A stretch of DNA of 56,535 nucleotides from Chloroflexi bacterium UBA6077 (GCA_002436065.1 DIXP01000096.1:15717-72251); one strand, 5' to 3'; positions 42,747 to 51,269 are shown, counted from the first letter of the stretch. A program made the numbers and translations. The notes: generated by a model from the letters alone, not told the origin.

Positions 42747-43121
42747 CTACTTTGCCTTCTCGGCCGCCCGCTTGACCTGCTCGAGGAACGACGAGGGCAG
42801 CGGCGGAACGTAGGTGCAGGCAATCTCCGTGGGCCCTTCCGTGCCGGTGAAAATCTGATGGGGAACGCCCGCCGGGGCAACCAGCATGGAGCCCGCGCTG
42901 AACGAGCTGCTCTTGCCATCGACCACGAACCGCCCCCCGCCCCGCGTCACGAACATCGTCTCGATACCCTCGTGCGTGTGCAGCTCGTTGGAGGCGCCTG
43001 GATCGAACTCCACGTGGAGGAAGCTGAGCTCCTTGGTGCCGGTGGTCTCCGGTGAGAGCACCAGCCGCAGCTTACGCCCTGGACCCTGGATCACCTCCGT
43101 ATCGGCCAACCGAACGATCAT
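42747..43121 (-). CDS. Small cupin-domain protein
   Basis: A 124-residue single cupin barrel. Motif 1 is GASNELHTHEGIETMFVTRGGG and motif 2 is GSMLVAPAGVPHQIF, giving a 3-His/Glu metal site. Such proteins include isomerases, decarboxylases, dioxygenases and sugar-binding proteins, and length alone does not discriminate. It lies between regulator 5 and the tandem DctP genes on the same strand, so it probably belongs to that module, perhaps as an isomerase of the imported compound. Confidence 0.88.
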   Translation of the reverse strand: MIVRLADTEVIQGPGRKLRLVLSPETTGTKELSFLHVEFDPGASNELHTHEGIETMFVTRGGGRFVVDGKSSSFSAGSMLVAPAGVPHQIFTGTEGPTEIACTYVPPLPSSFLEQVKRAAEKAK

Positions 43122-43215
43122 CTTGCATCTCCCTTCTTATTTCCGAGGATCGCTATCGAGGCCCGCTTCGAGCCCAAGGCCAACTGCGAAGGGCTTCGAG
43201 CGCGACTTCAAACAA

Positions 43216-44043
43216 TCAGTCCCAGGGGTCATGGACTACCGACGACACCTGGCTGTCACCAAAGGAAAGGCCGGAGGACGACTCGCCGCCGCGCCGCTTC
43301 AACCATACGCTCAGGGTGTATCGGGAGGCCGGCAGATAGCAACGCACATGCTGCACCGGCCGACCGTCGGTCAGATAAACGATGCGGTCGAAGTAGACCA
43401 GAGGAGACCCGACGCCAACGGCCAGCAGCTCTGCCTCTCGGCGGTTGGCCACGGTGGCCCCAATCGTCTGGCAGGCCTTGTCCAACTGGAGGCCAAGCCG
43501 GGCCTCGAAGGTCCTGTACAGCCGGCCGCTCATCATGTCCGGCTCGGCCAGGAATCGCTCACCAACAGCGGGTGTATAGAGACCCAACTCCACGTTGGTT
43601 GGCTCGTCGCGGATGGTAATCAGCCGGTCCAGCCGAAACGCCCTCTCGCCTGGGGCCAGGCAAAGGGTCTCCGCCTGTCGGTCCGTTGGCTGCACGAACT
43701 CCGCCCTCAACACACGGCAAACGAAACCCCATCCCTGGGACTCAGCAGCCTCGATGAATCCGGTCAGATGGGGAAGCTCATCCGAAATCGGGGGGCGGGT
43801 CACCACCGTCCCTCGCCCGCGCCTGCGGTGGATCAGGCCATTCTCGGTCAGCCATCGGAGGGTATGCTCCACGGTGGTGGTGCTGACGCGATACTTCTCG
43901 CGCAGCTCTCGCGAGGTGGGAAATGAGTCGCCCGGCTTGAACTCGCCGGACTCTATCTGGCGTCGCAGGATCTGACGCAACTGGTAGTGGAGAGCGATGG
44001 GGCTGCGGGGATCGACGTGGTCCAACCCTGGATCATCAGACAA
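43216..44043 (-). CDS. GntR-family regulator with UTRA domain (regulator 5)
   Basis: A 275-residue HutC-type regulator, the closest paralogue of regulator 4 at protein, start-site and promoter level. The winged helix has SPIALHYQLRQILRRQIESG and FPTSRELREKYRVSTTTVEH. The UTRA domain has FRLDRLITIRDEPTNVELGL and VYFDRIVYLTDGRPVQHV. The start is TTG 44043 after GGGGGAG. It is upstream of the cupin, DctP 5 and DctP 4 genes on the same strand and probably controls them. Confidence 0.93.
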   Translation of the reverse strand: MSDDPGLDHVDPRSPIALHYQLRQILRRQIESGEFKPGDSFPTSRELREKYRVSTTTVEHTLRWLTENGLIHRRRGRGTVVTRPPISDELPHLTGFIEAAESQGWGFVCRVLRAEFVQPTDRQAETLCLAPGERAFRLDRLITIRDEPTNVELGLYTPAVGERFLAEPDMMSGRLYRTFEARLGLQLDKACQTIGATVANRREAELLAVGVGSPLVYFDRIVYLTDGRPVQHVRCYLPASRYTLSVWLKRRGGESSSGLSFGDSQVSSVVHDPWD

Positions 44044-44108
44044 AGCCAGCTCCCCCGGATTCTCATATTGTCAGCTTATTCGCTTATATGCGTAAATGGG
44101 ATGACGAG

Positions 44109-44137
44109 AGCGTACTAGCCACGCGAATGGCTGTCAA
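44109..44137 (-). promoter_or_regulatory. Promoter of regulator 5
   Basis: On the minus strand TTGACA, 17 bases, TACGCT, identical hexamers and spacing to the promoter of regulator 4. GTCAAG-5-CTTGAC overlaps the -35 end, and TATGCGTA lies downstream at 44087-44094. Confidence 0.7.
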
Positions 44138-44254
44138 GCATTTCTTGACCAATTATGGTAATGGCTGACCTTTCTCCCGCGAATACAACCTCGCCCGGGA
44201 GCAGCGCATCGGTAGCACCCAAAGAACCGGCCGATGTCGCGGCCCAACTCACAC

Positions 44255-44287
44255 AAGAAGCTGGCTAGTCTCACTAGCCAGCTTCTT
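44255..44287 (-). terminator. Perfect 15-bp hairpin after ADH 3
   Basis: AAGAAGCTGGCTAGT ctc ACTAGCCAGCTTCTT, ending 22 bases before the ADH 3 stop codon position on the plus strand. It separates ADH 3 from the regulator 5 transcript. Confidence 0.8.
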
Positions 44288-44309
44288 GCGTCCCTGCCGG
44301 ATCGACCAC

Positions 44310-45335
44310 TCAGGGCTGGAACAGCAGCTTCACCCCTTTTCGCCCCTCGAAGGCCGCGAGTGCATCCGGCCAGCCGTCCAGCGGGAACAGATTGGTCGCC
44401 AGCGGACCCGTCCGCACCTTCCCCTGCGCCATCAACCGGAGCGCATGGTGCCAGGAGCTGGGTACCGTGGCCAAGGTGCCGGTGACCGAGAGCTGCTTGT
44501 AGCACACCTGCTCCAGGTCCCATGTGACCGGTTTGCCGAACAGTCCGACCTGGGCATACTGACCTGCCTTGCGCACGAGCCCCAGCAATTGCTGCGCCGC
44601 GGGGCCGGCTCCGGAGCACTCGTACACGATGTCGGCGCCGAACCCATCCGTGAGGCCCTTCACCAGCCCCGCGGCATCCTCCCGCTGCACGTTAACCGTA
44701 TAGTCCGCCCCTAGCTCCCTGGCCAGACTCAACCGCTCTTCATCGACGTCGGTCCCCAGTACCACCACCCTCACACCTGCCGACCTCACCACCTGAAGGG
44801 TGAGAAGGCCGATGGCCCCGGGGCCGGTTAGCACGGCCAGCTCTCCTGGTATCAGGTGGGGTACCTCCAGGGCACCGTGGACCACACAGGCGAGGGGCTC
44901 GGTGAGGGCACCTGCGAGGAAATCCACGTTGTCGGGCAGCCGATGGACGAGTCCCGCGGGAACCACAATGTACTCGGCAAATGCCCCGTTGACGTGAGAG
45001 CCAATCGATTTCCGCTCGGCACACATGTTGGGCTTGCCGGCTCGACAGTAGCGGCACCAACCGCAGGTGTGGAAGTAGGTCTCACTGGTCACACGGTCGC
45101 CCACCTTCAGGCCGGTGACACCCTCGCCCAACTCCGCCACCACCCCGGAGAGCTCGTGGCCCATCACCACCGGGGGATTGACCTTGAATTCGTCGTAGTA
45201 GATGTGGATATCCGTGCCGCAGATCCCGGCGGCCTTCACCCGGATCTTCACCTGCCCCACCGACGGAGAGGGCTCGGGAAGCTCCCTGGTCTCCACATTC
45301 CCAACCCCCGGGGCGACCTTCATGACACCCTTCAT
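44310..45335 (-). CDS. Zinc-dependent alcohol dehydrogenase (MDR) 3
   Basis: A 341-residue dehydrogenase of the threonine/sorbitol/butanediol dehydrogenase type. The catalytic zinc is in GICGTDIHIYYDEF and GHELSGVVAE, the structural zinc loop is CGWCRYCRAGKPNMC, and the NAD site is AVLTGPGAIGLLTLQVV. A strong hairpin follows. It lies 16 bases downstream of the RidA gene, so the two are co-transcribed. The substrate is probably a polyol, sugar acid or hydroxy amino acid. Confidence 0.92.
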   Translation of the reverse strand: MKGVMKVAPGVGNVETRELPEPSPSVGQVKIRVKAAGICGTDIHIYYDEFKVNPPVVMGHELSGVVAELGEGVTGLKVGDRVTSETYFHTCGWCRYCRAGKPNMCAERKSIGSHVNGAFAEYIVVPAGLVHRLPDNVDFLAGALTEPLACVVHGALEVPHLIPGELAVLTGPGAIGLLTLQVVRSAGVRVVVLGTDVDEERLSLARELGADYTVNVQREDAAGLVKGLTDGFGADIVYECSGAGPAAQQLLGLVRKAGQYAQVGLFGKPVTWDLEQVCYKQLSVTGTLATVPSSWHHALRLMAQGKVRTGPLATNLFPLDGWPDALAAFEGRKGVKLLFQP

Positions 45336-45351
45336 GCCGAAGCCTCCGACC

Positions 45352-45816
45352 CTACTCTTCTAACTCAACCACCATCTCGATCTCCACCGGGATACCACCG
45401 GGAAGCGCCGCCAGTCCCACGGCCGACCGCGCGTGCCGCCCCTTGTCGCCCCACAGCTCCACGAAGAGGTCCGAGGCCCCGTTTATCACCTTCGGCTGGT
45501 CGCCGAAGTCCGGCGCGGAGTTCACCATCCCCAGCACCTTCACTATCCTCCGCACCTTCGACAGCTCCCCTATCTCGGCCTTCAAGGTGGTCAGAAGGTT
45601 CATCGCCACGTCCTGCGCGGCGGCGTAGCCCTGCTCCATGGTAAGCTCCCCGCCCACCTTGCCGCGCCACCTCGATGGCTCCCCCTGCCTGTCCGGCCCG
45701 TGCCCGGACAGGAACACCAGGTTACCCGTTCGCACGCAACCCACGTAGTTGCCTATCGGCTGCCGTCGTTCCGGCAGCGTCAGCCCCTTCTCCTTCAGAC
45801 GCTCTTCCGGTGTCAT
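45352..45816 (-). CDS. RidA/YjgF family protein
   Basis: A 154-residue RidA-superfamily protein. The C-terminal signature RSAVGLAALPGGIPVEIEMVV matches the Rid motif, in which Arg binds the carboxylate of an enamine/imine. The N-terminus RQPIGNYVGCVRTGNLVFLSGHGP is also typical. Classical members hydrolyse 2-aminoacrylate-type imines; others are catabolic deaminases. It is longer than E. coli RidA by about 25 residues, as in the Rid4-7 groups. Pairing with ADH 3, a DapA-like lyase and TctC suggests a nitrogen-containing or 2-oxo substrate, tentatively. Confidence 0.9.
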   Translation of the reverse strand: MTPEERLKEKGLTLPERRQPIGNYVGCVRTGNLVFLSGHGPDRQGEPSRWRGKVGGELTMEQGYAAAQDVAMNLLTTLKAEIGELSKVRRIVKVLGMVNSAPDFGDQPKVINGASDLFVELWGDKGRHARSAVGLAALPGGIPVEIEMVVELEE

Positions 45817-46037
45817 CCCTTCCTCCTTCTACAGCTGGGATAGATCGCTCAAGAGAGTACCCCACTGCTTCTGCTCAGGCAAGAAGGACGAGGTGCGCGG
45901 GTGCGGCTCAAGTTTTCGGGAAGCGCTGGCTTCGACGCCTGGCCGTAAACGGACCAGGCTGAGACGCTCAAGGACGCTGAAGCGCCCTCTCTCAACGGTC
46001 GGTCCCAGCCCGGTTTACCCATCACGCCGAGTCCTTA

Positions 46038-47129
46038 CTATTTCGCGAGTTCTATCAAAGGCTTGGTCTCGGCTTCGAGTTCATCCCAGTAAGCTGCCGC
46101 CTGCTTCTGATCCATGTACCGTATTGACAGCGCCAAGTCATCCATCTTGCTGAGGACATCCTTGTCATCAGTGGCCTTCTTCGCCACTCCAGCCAGGATG
46201 TCCACAACGTCGTTGGGAGTGCCGGTCTTGACTACCAGGCCGCGGGTTGCGCCGTAATAGACCTTATACCCTTGAGACTCGAAGGTCGCGACATTTGGGA
46301 AGAACTTGCTCTGCTCTTTGTCGGCGATGCCCAACAACCGGACATTGCCGCTCTTCGTGTGGGCCAGGAAAGCGCTGGATGTGGTCACGCTGGCATCGAT
46401 GTGACCTCCCAACAGGGCGGTAATCTGCTGTGGGCCACCCTCGAAGTGCACCATGGCAAACTTGACCCCGGCTGCCTTCTCCAGCATCAGTATCACCATG
46501 TGATCGATGCTCATGACACCACTGGTTCCGACCTTGATTTCTCCAGGTTTGGCCTTGGCGGCATCGATGAGATCCTTCATCGTCTTATATGGGCTGTCTG
46601 CAGCAACACCAATAGCATCAGGATCCCAACTCTGGAAGGCAAGAGGAACGAAGTCCTTCCGGCCATAGATTGCCTTCCTCTCAGAGTCCAGATAGGCGAG
46701 CATTGCACCCGGCAGACTTATGAGCCCGAGAGTATAGCCATCGGTCGGCTGGGTAACTAGTTCTGTCATCCCCGTCTGGGTGGAGGCTCCAGGCTTGTTC
46801 ACCACCTGCACGGGGACTCTCAACTCCCTCTCGAGCACGGGGATCAGCACCCTGGCACAGGTATCGTTGGCGCTGCCGGCAGGAAAGGGTACGATAATGG
46901 AAACCGCCTTCCCTTCGGCGGGGTAATTGACCTTCTTGGCTGACGCGCCGGTAGCATCCGACGCCTTGGTAGGCTCTGCGGCCTTAGTAGTGGGCTGAGC
47001 TGTCGGCGCTGCCTTCGTCGGCGCTGCGATGGATTGAGTTGGGGTTAGCGGTGGTGCCGCCTGCGTACAGCCCACGATCGCGAGGCATGCAAGCCCAAGC
47101 ACTAACGTCAGAGTAAAGATAGAGCGCAT
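46038..47129 (-). CDS. Tripartite tricarboxylate transporter binding lipoprotein, TctC/Bug family (2)
   Basis: A 363-residue binding lipoprotein. The signal ends LACLAIVGC (lipobox), followed by an Ala/Thr/Lys linker. The Bug domain has AVSIIVPFPAGSANDTCARVL, VVNKPGASTQTGMTELV and PTDGYTLGLISLPGAM. ATG 47129 follows CAGGAGG. As with the first TctC, no TctA/TctB genes are nearby. It is next to the DapA-family gene and regulator 6. The interval 45817-46037 downstream contains only an imperfect inverted repeat. Confidence 0.93.
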   Translation of the reverse strand: MRSIFTLTLVLGLACLAIVGCTQAAPPLTPTQSIAAPTKAAPTAQPTTKAAEPTKASDATGASAKKVNYPAEGKAVSIIVPFPAGSANDTCARVLIPVLERELRVPVQVVNKPGASTQTGMTELVTQPTDGYTLGLISLPGAMLAYLDSERKAIYGRKDFVPLAFQSWDPDAIGVAADSPYKTMKDLIDAAKAKPGEIKVGTSGVMSIDHMVILMLEKAAGVKFAMVHFEGGPQQITALLGGHIDASVTTSSAFLAHTKSGNVRLLGIADKEQSKFFPNVATFESQGYKVYYGATRGLVVKTGTPNDVVDILAGVAKKATDDKDVLSKMDDLALSIRYMDQKQAAAYWDELEAETKPLIELAK

Positions 47130-47167
47130 TGTCCTTTCCTCCTGGAGGATTGATTAGATCAGCCGGA

Positions 47168-48106
47168 TCACATCTTGGAGCCAAGGCCCGACTCAACGAG
47201 CGCAGCCCCGATAACCTCCTTTCGCGCTTCGTCTGGTGAAATCGAAGGCGGACGCATTCGCGCAGAGCGTAGGTGGCCCAGTTGAAACAGCGCCTCTTTG
47301 GTAGCGGCAAAGGGATTGACGAAGCTCTTCGGTTGCTGGTTCTCGAAGATGGCTTGCATCAGTGGAAGACAGACCGAGTGGAAAATCTCCTTTGCCCTCT
47401 GGGCTGAGCCAACGGTAGCTTCCCTCACCAATTCCGACCAAGCTGGCGTACCAACCACGCTGATGCCAATCAGCGCACCGTGAGCACCGTGTAACAGCAT
47501 CGCCAGTAGTGGAGGGGCGTCGCTTGCCGGTAGGATCGCCACACGATCGTGCAGTGCGTTATAGATCTCAACGTATCGGGTGATATCACCCGTGGCTACC
47601 TTGATACCAACGACATTGGGCAACTCGGCCAAACGCAGCAGAACTTCGACGGTGTAGGCACAACCGCTGTAATCGGGATACTGGAACACGATCATCGGCA
47701 ACCCGACCTCGCGATCCAACCGCTGGAAGACGCTGAAAACAGCCTCCGGGCACTGAGCGAGTCGACGATATGGCCTAATGTCGAAGGGCGGTAGCACCAG
47801 GAGCCCATCCGCGCCCGCCTCTCGGGCGCTAAGCCCGTCCCGCACCAGGGCTTCAGGATCGTGGGCTTCGATCCCAGCGAAGACCTTCAAGTGAGCAGGC
47901 AGACACTCCCGCGCCGCGGCTACGATCCCGGCACGTTCCTCGGCACTAAGCGTCAGGATCTCTCCGGCATGGCCGTTGACGGCAACCCCAAACACTCCCT
48001 CAGCAGATGCCACCTGCGTGATATGCCGAACTAAGTCCTCGTAGTCGACAGATCCATCATCTGAGAACGGCGTGACGGTAGCCGGGATTAGGCCTCTGAT
48101 TTCCAT
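47168..48106 (-). CDS. DapA/NAL-family lyase or aldolase
   Basis: A 312-residue class I TIM-barrel enzyme of the dihydrodipicolinate synthase/N-acetylneuraminate lyase family. The Schiff-base Lys is in VVGIKVATGD and the catalytic Tyr in MIVFQYPDYSG. The substrate carboxylate loop reads VNGHAGE instead of the GTTGE of true DapA, so it is probably not lysine biosynthetic. Family members in sugar-acid clusters act on 2-keto-3-deoxy acids. It lies 38 bases upstream of TctC and is the first enzyme after regulator 6, fitting a catabolic aldolase/dehydratase for the solute bound by TctC. Confidence 0.92.
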   Translation of the reverse strand: MEIRGLIPATVTPFSDDGSVDYEDLVRHITQVASAEGVFGVAVNGHAGEILTLSAEERAGIVAAARECLPAHLKVFAGIEAHDPEALVRDGLSAREAGADGLLVLPPFDIRPYRRLAQCPEAVFSVFQRLDREVGLPMIVFQYPDYSGCAYTVEVLLRLAELPNVVGIKVATGDITRYVEIYNALHDRVAILPASDAPPLLAMLLHGAHGALIGISVVGTPAWSELVREATVGSAQRAKEIFHSVCLPLMQAIFENQQPKSFVNPFAATKEALFQLGHLRSARMRPPSISPDEARKEVIGAALVESGLGSKM

Positions 48107-48191
48107 GGAACCCCCTTTCTCTTGTTCGAGACTACGCTCTTATGCTGAACGACGACACGCGAAGTAGGGTTGGACATTCTCCGCCGGTCCG

Positions 48192-49058
48192 CTAATCCCG
48201 AGATTGGATCTGGACATCGCCGGCTACCACATGCTCGACAACGGGGTTTACCCTTGCCGAGAGGCCCTTCGCTACTGAGTTCCTGGGATCAGCAGATACA
48301 TAAACGGAGTATTTGTAGAGGTCCGCGCGGAAGAAGGAGTTGGCAGCCACCAGCGGTTCGTTATCACCGTAGAGCTGGGTTACTCGCCGCACCAGCACGG
48401 GGTCGCCCTCCCTGATACGGAGCCGCGCTGCCATGACGTTACTGGCCACGGCGGCCTCGATCTCCACCTGTTCTCCCAGGATCGGCTTGGTCAGATGCTG
48501 GGTAACGGCCGCGTATACATGCTGATGCTCCACATCGCTCCTGGACAGTAGGCATCCAATCGATGGGTGAACGTAGAAGTAGCCCAACCCCATGGGGACA
48601 CCATCCACATACCAGAGCCGAGAGATGTACACCACCTCCGTGCGCTCGGGCAGCAATAGGCGGCGAGCGATATCCGTCCCAGCCTCAGTCATACGAAAAT
48701 CCAGGATCTCCATGGAAACGGAGTGGCCTTGTACGGCCCAATCCTCGAAACGGTTGTGCCATTGCTGAAGTGAGTCGGTAACCTTGGGTGAAGACAGGAA
48801 GGTGCCTAGTCCCCGAACGCGGTAGACCAAACCCTCATCCACCAGCTCTTTGATCGCCTGGCGAACCGTCATTCTCGCGACGCCAAATAGGGCAGCGAGC
48901 TCCTGGTCGGTGAAGACCCTTTCCTCGTGCTTCTCTTGCTTCTCCAGCATCTCTCTCAACTGCCGTTTGATCTGCACGTATAGAGGGACTCGGGACTCCC
49001 TGCCTAACGGCTTGATCGAGGGATTCCCCGCGACAGCATTACCATTCGCGTCATTCAT
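48192..49058 (-). CDS. GntR-family regulator with UTRA domain (regulator 6)
   Basis: A regulator of about 288 residues. The winged helix has SRVPLYVQIKRQLREMLEKQ and FTDQELAALFGVARMTVRQA. The UTRA domain has RTEVVYISRLWYVDGVPMGLGYFYV and C-terminal VRRVTQLYGDNEPLVAANSFF. It is distinct from regulators 1, 3, 4 and 5 (FTDQEL/MTVRQ recognition helix) and so should read a different operator. The start is uncertain: ATG 49058 and ATG 49067 are both weakly preceded by GGAT. It heads the DapA - TctC - RidA - ADH 3 strand and probably controls it. Confidence 0.88.
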   Translation of the reverse strand: MNDANGNAVAGNPSIKPLGRESRVPLYVQIKRQLREMLEKQEKHEERVFTDQELAALFGVARMTVRQAIKELVDEGLVYRVRGLGTFLSSPKVTDSLQQWHNRFEDWAVQGHSVSMEILDFRMTEAGTDIARRLLLPERTEVVYISRLWYVDGVPMGLGYFYVHPSIGCLLSRSDVEHQHVYAAVTQHLTKPILGEQVEIEAAVASNVMAARLRIREGDPVLVRRVTQLYGDNEPLVAANSFFRADLYKYSVYVSADPRNSVAKGLSARVNPVVEHVVAGDVQIQSRD

Positions 49059-49453
49059 CGTTATCATCCAAAGGGTTGAAGGATCACACACTCTGCAAGG
49101 CCGCTGCTGATGTCCAGCCTCAATGGTTACCGCAAGACAGGAAACGCACACTATACTTGGCTAGGCCATTGTATAGCTATCGCCTGGCATTTGTCTAGAT
49201 CAATTCGACCAACTACGCCGGACACCTGGGGACACATCGGCTCACTCGTCATCTTTGTCTAGATAACTCAATATCGGTGGCAACCTGCCATCGGCAACAC
49301 ATCGGCAAACTCGCCGACACGAGGTGAAACCGAGTTACAGGGGCAGCAGGCAACGCTCAAGGGCACGAGTGGTATAATCCCTCGGGGCACCCTATGCCGC
49401 TACTCAGAGACCTCCCACCCAGGCTCTCTCACCCAATCCCATCCGGAGGCAAC
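49059..49453. promoter_or_regulatory. Divergent region between regulator 6 and the TIGR00300 gene
   Basis: These 395 bases contain no gene. CTATAC-14-GTATAG (49151-49156/49171-49176) is an inverted repeat near the regulator. TTTGTCTAGAT occurs twice in direct orientation (49190-49200 and 49254-49264). TATAAT at 49373-49378 is a likely -10 box for the plus-strand gene. Confidence 0.55.
49151..49176. promoter_or_regulatory. Operator candidate for regulator 6
   Basis: CTATAC and GTATAG form a 6-bp inverted repeat with a 14-base spacer, 93 bases upstream of the regulator start, in an AT-rich patch. Confidence 0.45.
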
Positions 49454-50689
49454 ATGGAGGATCAGCAGGTCTACACACAGGTCATCGAGCTGCAGGGCCA
49501 CATAATCGACTCGATGATCCTTCCGCAGATCATGGACGAGGCCATCGACCGCGGGGGCGACTTCGTCGTCGAGGAGTTCCAGATCGGTCGGCGGAAAGCC
49601 GAAACCAGCTACGTCCGGCTGGAGCTTCGTGCCCCCTCACCTGAGCTTCTGGACCGGCTGGTCCGCCATGCCCGACGTCTGGGTGCCATCGTCCCCGAAG
49701 CCGAGCAGGTAGTTACCAAGCCTGCGCCAGCCGACGGCGTCTTCCCCGAGGGCTTCTACTCAACCACCAACCTGGAGACCTACGTCAGGCTGAACGGCGG
49801 CTGGACCCACGTGGAGGACCCTGAGATGGACCTCGGCATCGTCGTCGACTACGCGGCCGGTGCCGCCCGCACCGTCGCCATATCCGACGTGAAGGCGGGC
49901 GACCGGATCGCCGTGGGACACCAAGGAGTGAAAGTGATCCCCCTCGAGCGTTCCCGAGAGCAGAAGGAAGCGTTCGGCTTCATGGGCAGCGCCGTCTCCA
50001 GCGAGAAACCCAAGGCCACCCTGATTCGCGAGGTAGCCTCCCAGATGAGGGCCATCAAGTCGCAAGGCGGCAAGACCCTCGTGGTAGCGGGCCCCGCCGT
50101 CACCCATACTGGAGCGGCTCCCCTCATGGTGAAGCTGATCGAGGCGGGCTACGTGCAATACCTCTTCGCCGGAAACGCCCTGGCAACCCACGACATCGAA
50201 GCGGCCTTCTACGGCACCTCCCTCGGCATCTCCCTGGAACAGGGCACCCAGATCGAGGGCGGGCACCAGCACCACATCCGGGCCATCAACCGTATCCGCG
50301 CCGCCGGCGGCATTCGCCAGGCAGTGAAGCAGGGCTTGCTCACCAAGGGGATCATGCACGCCTGCGTTACGCATGGTGTCGACTACGTGCTGGCAGGCTC
50401 GATCCGGGACGACGGCCCCCTGCCAGACGTGATCACCGACGTGATCGAGTCCCAACGCAGGATGAGGGCGGTGATCCACCAAGGGGTGGACCTTGCGCTG
50501 ATGATCTCGACGATGCTGCACTCCATTGCCGTGGGGAACTTGCTGCCGGCCAAGGTGACCACTGTCTGCGTGGACATCAACCCGGCCGTCGCCACCAAAC
50601 TCGCGGATCGGGGCAGCTTCCAGGCCATCGGGGTGGTGGCCGATGCCGAAGGCTTCCTCCGGCACCTGGTCACCGAGCTGGGACTATAG
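49454..50689 (+). CDS. TIGR00300/LOR-SDH domain family protein
   Basis: A 411-residue protein of the TIGR00300 family. The N-terminal LOR/SDH-like domain is VIELQGHIIDSMILPQIMDEA and FVVEEFQIGRRKAETSYVRL. The C-terminal Rossmann-like domain is KTLVVAGPAVTHTGAAPLMVKLIEAGYVQYLFAGNALATHDIE and VTTVCVDINPAVATKL. Some archaeal members are described as ornithine cyclodeaminases, and cyanobacterial arginine-degrading enzymes carry a similar C-terminal domain. Whether that holds here is unknown. ATG 49454 follows GGAGG with a 4-base spacer; the frame opens at 49394 without support. It is monocistronic and ends before a bidirectional hairpin. Confidence 0.88.
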   Translation: MEDQQVYTQVIELQGHIIDSMILPQIMDEAIDRGGDFVVEEFQIGRRKAETSYVRLELRAPSPELLDRLVRHARRLGAIVPEAEQVVTKPAPADGVFPEGFYSTTNLETYVRLNGGWTHVEDPEMDLGIVVDYAAGAARTVAISDVKAGDRIAVGHQGVKVIPLERSREQKEAFGFMGSAVSSEKPKATLIREVASQMRAIKSQGGKTLVVAGPAVTHTGAAPLMVKLIEAGYVQYLFAGNALATHDIEAAFYGTSLGISLEQGTQIEGGHQHHIRAINRIRAAGGIRQAVKQGLLTKGIMHACVTHGVDYVLAGSIRDDGPLPDVITDVIESQRRMRAVIHQGVDLALMISTMLHSIAVGNLLPAKVTTVCVDINPAVATKLADRGSFQAIGVVADAEGFLRHLVTELGL

Positions 50690-50712
50690 CTCTGCCCTAC
50701 CTGTATATAATG

Positions 50713-50743
50713 AGAGGGGCCGGAGTTCCACTCCGGCCCCTCT
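50713..50743. terminator. Bidirectional hairpin
   Basis: AGAGGGGCCGGAGT tcc ACTCCGGCCCCTCT is a perfect 14-bp stem followed by AGTTTCTCGCTTCTTCC on the plus strand. It lies between the convergent TIGR00300 and zinc-ribbon genes. Confidence 0.85.
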
Positions 50744-50764
50744 AGTTTCTCGCTTCTTCCGGGA

Positions 50765-51082
50765 CTACTGGCCCGATCGCACTCTATCGAAGCAGGTGCT
50801 ACAGTACACCGGCTTGTCGCCCCTTGGCAGGAAGGGAACCAGTGTCTGGGCACCGCACTCGGCGCAGACCGCCGGATGCATCTCGCGCGTTGATCGGGAC
50901 TCGGAACCCCTGCCGCCGGATCCATCACTCGATCGTTGGGACTTGCGCATGGCGCGGCATTCAGGACATCGGGCAGGTTCGTTCAGCAAACCCTTGAGTT
51001 GATAGAACTCCTGCTCGCCGGCCGTGAACACGAAATCACGCCCGCACTCGCGACACCGAAGAGCCTTGTCTACAAAGCTCAC
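50765..51082 (-). CDS. Small double zinc-ribbon protein
   Basis: A 105-residue protein with two CxxC...CxxC modules. The N-terminal zinc ribbon is LRCRECGRDFVFTAGEQEFY...ARCPECR. After a Ser/Arg-rich linker, the C-terminal module is VCAECGAQTLVPFLPRGDKPVYCSTCF, a form seen in many small proteins of Chloroflexota and candidate phyla. The frame is open to 51214, but AAGGAGG ten bases before GTG 51082 fixes the start. The role is unknown; nucleic-acid or protein binding is likely. It is the last minus-strand gene after the Cys-rich protein. Confidence 0.85.
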   Translation of the reverse strand: MSFVDKALRCRECGRDFVFTAGEQEFYQLKGLLNEPARCPECRAMRKSQRSSDGSGGRGSESRSTREMHPAVCAECGAQTLVPFLPRGDKPVYCSTCFDRVRSGQ

Positions 51083-51269
51083 CCCCCCAAAACCTCCTTC
51101 GCCTGATTGTGGATGGGCAGCAGGCACGAGCCGTTGCAGACGTTCCTCGTCGGACTTCCACAGTCGGAGTGCGAACCATGCAGCGCTCAGCCAGGGGCCA
51201 ATTGCTACCGCCATTCAGGAATATACATCATGATATCTGTAGATGCAATAGTAAAATGTGAACCTTGAT

